This document shows positions 58,586 through 64,000 of a stretch of 64,000 nucleotides of DNA, one piece after another. Position 1 is the first letter of the stretch. The number at the start of each line of letters is the position of its first letter. The stretch is from Trachythela sp. YZ-2020 (taxonomy: Eukaryota; Cnidaria; Anthozoa; Malacalcyonacea; Clavulariidae): the NCBI GenBank assembly GCA_016169945.1, contig JADLSH010000393.1, forward strand, positions 11,011,501 through 11,075,500, given 5' to 3'. The translations under genes and the position numbers were made by a program. The notes under the pieces are model-generated. The model saw nothing but the letters and a program-made list of their open reading frames with translations, was not told where the DNA came from and ran no database searches.

Positions 58586-58825
58586 AATTCAAGATTTTTC
58601 TCGGCATCTCGTTCGATAGGATTAATAGTAAATGGTGTTGGTAGATGGAATACTCGAACGGAAATATATACACATTTTTGTAGACCTAGCCAGGAGCAGT
58701 TGCGAAAAATGCAACTTAGGCCCTCTGGCAGGAATCTATATATATATTTCCGTTCGAGTATTCCATCTACTAACACCATGTACTAATAATCCTATCGAAC
58801 GAGATGCCGCGAAAAATCTTGAATT
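58586..58825. repeat. Inverted pair of SINE 3' ends with flanks
   Basis: 58586-58672 and 58741-58825 are reverse complements. Each contains the SINE end (GATGGAATACTCGAACGG) plus about 55 bp of shared non-SINE flank (CTCGGCATCTCGTTCGATAG). The intervening 70 bp is SINE body. Confidence 0.75.
58642..58736 (-). mobile_element. tRNA-derived SINE, truncated copy
   Basis: Body and 3' end of the family on the minus strand, cut at GATTCCTGCCAGAGGGCC. It lies head to head with another SINE end at 58737-58775. Confidence 0.7.
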
Positions 58826-58913
58826 TACCCTTACACCATATACTGGCACCACTCCCATCGTATATACCGAACTTGCGGTTGACGCTCAGCAACTGGACTC
58901 TGTAGCTCACTAC

Positions 58914-59062
58914 TAAGCTCAGTTGGTTAGAGCGCTGCACCGGAATCGCAGGGCCGCAGATTCAATTCCTGCCAGAGGGCCTAAGTTGCATTTTTCGCAA
59001 CTGCTCCTGGCTAGGTCTACGAAAATGTATATATATTTGCGTTCGAGTATTCCATCTAACAA
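58914..59062 (+). mobile_element. tRNA-derived SINE, full-length copy
   Basis: The A box TAAGCTCAGTTGG and B box GATTCAATTCC are correctly spaced (about 45 bp). The body follows with GGGCCTAAGTTGCATTTTTC, CTGCTCCTGGCTAGGTCTAC and the 3' end GTTCGAGTATTCCATC. The family has at least four copies in this window (12846, 35279, 58642, 58914). Confidence 0.82.
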
Positions 59063-59275
59063 CGTGTAGAACGGTTTCAGGCTGTAAACAGAATGAGCAG
59101 TCAGGACTTGATGAGATACCCCATAAAGAACCAATCAGAATGCAGAATACCTCATATCCAGAGCTTGTGTATATAATAATCTCTTTTAGTAAAATTACAT
59201 AGGTGATTAATGAAAATTCTCAACGCTGATTGGTTGCGCTACTTCGGATTAAATAGAGAATAATACATGGTGCGC

Positions 59276-59380
59276 GGAAATACCAGGTTTATTTCGAGTG
59301 TTGAACATGATATCTCACGAGTGAGCGCTGCGAACGAGTGAGAAATCATGTTCAACACGAGAAATAAATCTGGTATTTCC
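59276..59380. repeat. Fold-back hairpin, arms about 43 bp
   Basis: 59276-59318 (GGAAATACCAGGTTTATTTC onward) pairs with 59337-59380. The loop of about 19 nt contains GAGCGCTGCGAACGA. Confidence 0.8.
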
Positions 59381-59432
59381 AAGCATTCATGAGATACTTT
59401 TTACCCCGGAGTGGAGCTTCTGCCCATGTCTA

Positions 59433-59610
59433 TTCTGTGGTGGTGATATAATTATAATATATACATGGTATATAGACTGTCCACACAGTGTATACGGTAG
59501 TGGCAGTGGTCTTGGTGGTAGTGGTGGTCGTGATATAATTATAATATATACACGGTATATAGACTGTCCACACAGTGTATACGGTAGTGGCAGTGGTCTT
59601 GGTGGCAGTG
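59433..59610. repeat. Tandem duplication, about 89-bp unit
   Basis: GTGATATAATTATAATATAT, ACTGTCCACACAGTGTATAC and GGTAGTGGCAGTGGTCTTGG recur in order, with one or two differences. Confidence 0.85.
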
Positions 59611-60328
59611 GTCTGTCATCCTGGCCTTCGACTGTCCCTCCTCCAGCTCCCGTGTTGGCCCCCAAGTAAACTATCCCCCCCCCAGCGAAGATCCCTTTTG
59701 TCCAAAATATAAGCAAAAAGGGAGACATGACTTAATTCATAAGATAATTTTGATATTATCACAACAATTAATACCTTGCATAACCATGAAAAGGCTCAGT
59801 CCGTTTACAATGATACAATTTAATTTTGAATTTATCAGTTAAATTTGCGAGCAAAAAATACACATAGCATTCATACATTGATTGTCTCTGAATCAAAAAT
59901 ATTCTCTGAAAAAGTGAAAATGCAGGAAATCAAGCCATGCACAAAGACTAAAAAATGCAAAGGGAGAGAACCGTCAGACTCATCTCCTGGTTCGCACACC
60001 TTAAATATATACCACATTCTTGTTAGGTCCTTCTCGTTAGGTCGATTTCTTAAAAAAGTTTCTGCCTGTCATATGAATGAGTTAATGATGGTACTGAGCT
60101 CTTAAATAGATAAGTGCAATTATGAAATGGAGTGCATGTACATGATTTCCCGATAAAAACGTGGAAACTGATTTTTACACACTACATATCGCGGACAATA
60201 ACTTCGCATTCTTTGACATGAAGACCATGCACTTACTAAAACCGCTTGTGGTGACAAAGAATTTGAGCGTAACAAAATAATGATATTTGCTCAATCTTTA
60301 CCGAGCAACTTAAACATAAGCAACAACT

Positions 60329-60352
60329 CAGGTAGCTTAATGCCTGGGTCAC
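60329..60352 (+). repeat. Fragment of the 29.2-kb unit's terminal region
   Basis: CTCAGGTAGCTTAATGCCTG resembles GCTCAGGTAGATTAATGCCT at 29360. It is too short to say more. Confidence 0.4.
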
Positions 60353-60438
60353 ATTTCAGTCATGGCCAAAATATGAGTATACCAAGGGGTGATTTTCGAT
60401 GTGAAAATTTAGTTAATATAATGCCGTTGTGATTTAAT

Positions 60439-60570
60439 GCTATATATTTCCGAAGGCAAGCGAGGAAAAATAAAATAAAAATCATAAAAAAATTCTCCAG
60501 GTCAAAAGATCTGGAGAATGTTTTTATGATTTTTATTTTATTTTTCCTCGCTTGCCCTCGGAAATATAGC
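60439..60570. repeat. Fold-back hairpin, arms about 60 bp
   Basis: 60439-60500 (GCTATATATTTCCGAAGGCA onward) pairs with 60511-60570. The loop is GTCAAAAGAT. Only a few mismatches. Confidence 0.82.
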
Positions 60571-60964
60571 CTGAAACGTCAATAAACACTGGTCATACCG
60601 GAACATAGATTCGATTTCCCTGACTGCTGAACTGATTGGTTTAATGTGAAAGATATGATGTTGAACTATACGAATTCAACTTGCCTGGTTGTTTATATAG
60701 TTTATTGCGGTAAATATTTTGTGTTCTATTTGAAATTATTCGGTAACTGCGCGTATTTACATGAATAATACTACATTATACATGTTAATCTACGCCGGGC
60801 AAGTTGGAACTATAAGGTTTTTGATGTGCTTAATCTAGCTAGCCTTTCCGGGGAAACGGCTGAAGTTCATGTATTTGTACACATGTGAACAAGAAAGCTA
60901 AACGCCAAACAATGATATTTGACAAACAAACAAACAATGCTATACATCAGTTTCTGTGACTAAC

Positions 60965-62622
60965 CTCTTTGCATTTGTCCTTCAGAGTCAAAAGCTTTGC
61001 GCGAATGACATTTCCTATAGGATGCCCCTTCTTAAAAAACTCTCTAAACTCCATTAAGATATCCAGGGAAACCAAGACTTTGTCACTGACAGTGAACAAG
61101 CCTATAGAAAAAAGCACATTCAATGAAATTATATGATCAGGAATGAATCCCTCTCTCAATGTTTTATACTTTCATTTATAGTTCCATAGTTATAACTTCA
61201 ATCATAAATAGATTGAGAGACTGCATGCCTCTGCAGGCACATGCCAACAAACATGCAAACACACTACATACAAACACATATGCAAACGCAGGTGCAGTGG
61301 CGCCGTGGCCGGGGGGGCCAGGGGGGGCCATGGCCCCCCCTAGCGTTGAGACCCGTCGGAAAATCGAAAATTTGTTATGTTGTCGGAATTGTAACGGTGA
61401 AGCATACCTGCAAATACGAAATATCGGAAATGAAACTCAGTTTACGTTTTTAGAATATTAGGTGTAGAATACGTAATATTCCTAAAATGTAAGAAGATTG
61501 GGATAGTTTGTCGGTATATACCGGTATGAACAGTATAGTCCGGGAAAATTTTTTTAGACCTGTTTTGTTGCCCCCCCCCCCCCCCCGTCGACAAGAAAAA
61601 AAAGAAATATTATTCGAAATATTGTCGGAAAATCGTGAGCTTGGCCCCCCCTAAAACAAGAGACCCACGGCGCCCCTGCGCAGGTGAAAACATAACCTGC
61701 AGTTTGGCAGGGATAATGATGTATTAATATGCATCGTGTCGATCATGCACATATAGATATTATACCGACATGCGCATGCGTATACATATCTATACATACC
61801 TAGTTTTTCCACCAATGCTTGATGATAGCAGAACATGTACGGGATGAACAAAATTTTACTTTTATATCCACTTGCTTAAACGGGTTAAGTTCAGTAACCA
61901 GATAAGATGGGCTGTCTCGAGATTGTCCTGGATGAATTCGGGAATCACCTAACACCGAACCACATAGCTGACAGTTTTCCACATCAGGTGCGAAACTCTT
62001 TGGCCAGCCGTCACCAACACCAAGCAATGTGCAAACATCTCTCTTTGCTATTGACTGTAACAGATCATGGGGTAATACATATGGGAGAACGACATTTGGT
62101 GAGTTCGTTTGTGTCGTCCGTAGATGATTCGCCTGCAGATGTCATAGAAATGACGTTATTGTCATTTGTAATTCCTCCAGCCGTGTCCGAACTTTCAGTT
62201 TTAAAGCACGAACGTAGTATTGTAACATGCATGCACATTGCTTTTGTTTTGACTTGCTTGCCTTTTGCTGCAAATCCTCGACAGTCTTTTCCAGTGCAAT
62301 GATAATGGTTTGATTCGGTTGTGCTTTTGCGGACATGGCAGTATCCGAGAGGATTGCTTGCTGATATAGGTCCTAACACACAAAACATTGTGTCGGATAC
62401 CTGGATCGCGGAACTTTGCATAGATGAATTTAGCAAATCTTGCATCGTGCTTCTGAGATTTTCACTACACACGAAGTTATCTAAATCCGGTTTCAAATTG
62501 GTTGATGGTTCAAATGTTCCTCCTAACGCGTGGCCACACATTCCACATTTTGATGGTTTAGAGCGGTTAAAGTACTCTGCTTTACAGTTTGGGCAAGAAC
62601 CTGCACGGCCACGTTGGCTCAT
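60965..62622 (-). pseudogene. HMGXB3-like / KDZ-related zinc-finger gene, apparently disrupted
   Basis: Segment 1 (62622 to about 62065): start MSQRGRAGSCPNCK, paired CxxC (CPNCK..CGMCGHALGG), then CTGKDCRGF with a late C-x-H (SWIM-like). Segment 2 (about 62100 to 61800): LPYVLPHDLLQSIAKRDVCT, CQLCGSVLGD, YLVTELNPFKQVDIKVKFC. Segment 3 (61101-60965): GLFTVSDKVLVSLDILMEFR, GHPIGNVIRAKLLTLKDKC, bounded by TCTATAG and GAG|GTTAGT. The order fits the family of HMGXB3-like proteins found in many cnidarian genes and related to KDZ transposons. Segment 1 and 2 are one base out of frame near 62100 with no good splice pair, and segment 2 reaches TAG at its donor. It may be a decaying copy, or have unrecognised introns. 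Later exons were not found. Confidence 0.5.
61295..61678. mobile_element. hAT element, same family as 27316-28219
   Basis: Ends CAGTGGCGCCGTGGCC and GGCGCCCCTG, flanked by identical octamers CGCAGGTG (61287-61294 and 61679-61686). It contains G and C homopolymer runs and a C-run at 61572-61586. It is 384 bp, non-autonomous, inserted into a decayed copy of the CCTCTGCCAG MITE family. Confidence 0.88.
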
Positions 62623-62639
62623 CGTATATTATATATAAT

Positions 62640-64000
62640 ATTTCAAAAACGCATTAATAATTCATGAAGAAAATTCAAAAGAAATACATCTTTAATGAGT
62701 GTCTTTATATGTTGATAAAGACACGTTCGAAATTTCTCGACTTTCAAGACAACAATTTTCAAAATTCGTTTTTATATGAGCTAATAATATCGATCGTTTT
62801 TGAAGCCATTCAAAACACTCGCAGTTCGTGTTTTATCAGAATATAAAACACTCGGCTTCGCCTCGCGTTTTATATCTGATAAAGACCTCTTGTGCGGTTT
62901 GTATATATTACGTATATATATATTATAATAATATGTATATATTTTTATAAATTATTAATACGAACGGATAACTTTATAATTATGCACCCTTAGTCGTGCA
63001 GTGTGTGAATATTGTATTCTTTTTTCGACTAAAGATCAATTTTTATATCCCCTTTGCACTGTACCTATTATTATCAGTTCCGTGATAACATTTAATCCTC
63101 CTTGACAGGTGTTATCAGCATCTCGCCATTTTATTAAGAAGTGGTAAACTTGAAAGGGAAACTGCCAATTATTTTTATCGTACGTAGGATCACCGCTTTC
63201 ATTAATTTGCATGCCGCATGATCTTTTTAGATATTATTGTAGGTTTATTAAAAAAGAGTTTGGTAAACGTCTTACGATATATATATATATTATATAGGCT
63301 ACATGGGCATAGGGTGTAGGCATACATGGCTACTCCTACTTTATCGACCATGCATCAATGCATGTCTATAACAAGTATATAACGACTCGGTGACGGTGCA
63401 TGCTGAGTTCCCGTCAATCCCGTACTCGTTTTCTCTGCTCTCGACACAATATCAATAGAAGACATCAGCTGTTAATACTATATAGACAGTTTCACTCTCA
63501 CTATACTTTATTATAATATAAACATTCACGGCATTAACAAAAACAAGAAAGCCGGTCAATAAGGATTATATATTTATAATTATACATATAGTATAAGTAA
63601 TGCTGCGTGTTTGGTTAGATTTGGAGTAACTGAAAGGCGAAATGAAGGAACCGAGGTGTTTAGCAGTTATCACCAGTCAAATCAGTTGTTTTGCCTTTAT
63701 TATTTATAACGACTACGTTTCTGCATAGCATTCAGGTTGCAGTTTCGTCTTGTTCAAGTTGGTTTTCCCGAGGGTTTTCCTATTTATTTGGCCTTTTCTA
63801 TACGCGATATCGATTTCGATACCAGTTTCTTTGTCCAAAAGACCAATTACCTGTACTAGATTTAACTCCACATTAGCCAATATATTAACTGAAAGTAAAC
63901 GAAAGTAAGCTACTTTAACCATCTTACACTTTATTGTCTTTAATATACCTTCTGAAATATATATTACATCTCCGTATCCTTAACTTTATTGTAAGTATAA
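62640..64000. other. Terminal stretch, no recognised gene
   Basis: TA-rich runs near 62905-62945 and 63278-63294. Short complementary segments (GTGTTTTATCAGAATATAAA and CGTTTTATATCTGATAAAGA near 62830-62885) form a hairpin around CTCGGCTTCGCCTCG. A 69-codon minus frame at 63713-63922 has no family resemblance. Confidence 0.45.

Noticed and set aside
63713..63922. Minus-strand 69-codon frame
   Set aside because: No recognisable domain, no splice context and no neighbouring coding sequence.

Overview
The window is AT-rich, intron-bearing animal DNA. It has no prokaryotic gene organisation. Short exons with GT..AG borders in matching phase lie in long introns filled with transposon remnants: non-LTR retrotransposons, a BEL/Pao LTR element, a Penelope-like fragment, tRNA-derived SINEs, many terminal-inverted-repeat (TIR) elements and fold-back palindromes. 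The gene and repeat families suggest a marine invertebrate, most likely a cnidarian; this is an inference from family content, not a match to a named genome.

Layout. 1-3.7 kb holds no recognisable gene. 3.7-5.1 kb is a nest of inverted repeats: a mariner-type palindrome inside a Penelope-like palindrome, next to a Harbinger-like MITE. 5.8-6.0 kb is a MITE with 33-bp TIRs. 7.4-13.6 kb carries, on the minus strand, at least twelve exons of a CCDC66-like coiled-coil gene, with pogo-like, hAT and SINE insertions in its introns. 14.4-21 kb is repeat territory (SINE, fold-backs, LINE reverse-transcriptase pieces, TA-flanked MITE, a long-TIR element). 24.2-27.2 kb is a 5'-truncated LINE with an intact 905-codon endonuclease/reverse-transcriptase frame, followed by a hAT element with a perfect 8-bp target duplication. 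29.24-34.81 kb is bounded by matching TIRs and contains a decayed protein-kinase gene, a coiled-coil exon and a 156-bp hairpin-rich tandem array; I consider this the most unusual unit.

36.5-56.8 kb holds a plus-strand, eleven-exon gene for a von Willebrand factor A (VWA) protein. I could assemble it from start to stop (638 codons plus stop) with every splice phase matching. A glutamine/proline-rich segment of about 180 residues sits inside its VWA domain. Its 13-kb second intron holds a TA-flanked TIR element, a BEL/Pao remnant whose 3' LTR was split by a hAT element, a LINE remnant and about 51 copies of a 77-bp minisatellite.

57.6-64 kb holds a LINE remnant, SINE copies, fold-back hairpins, a second member of the 27.3-kb hAT family, and on the minus strand exons of a gene resembling the HMGXB3-like/KDZ-related zinc-finger family with apparent frame breaks. 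The two convincing host genes (CCDC66-like and VWA) are unrelated and show no sign of co-regulation. Most of the structure in the window is mobile DNA inserted into introns and into other mobile DNA.
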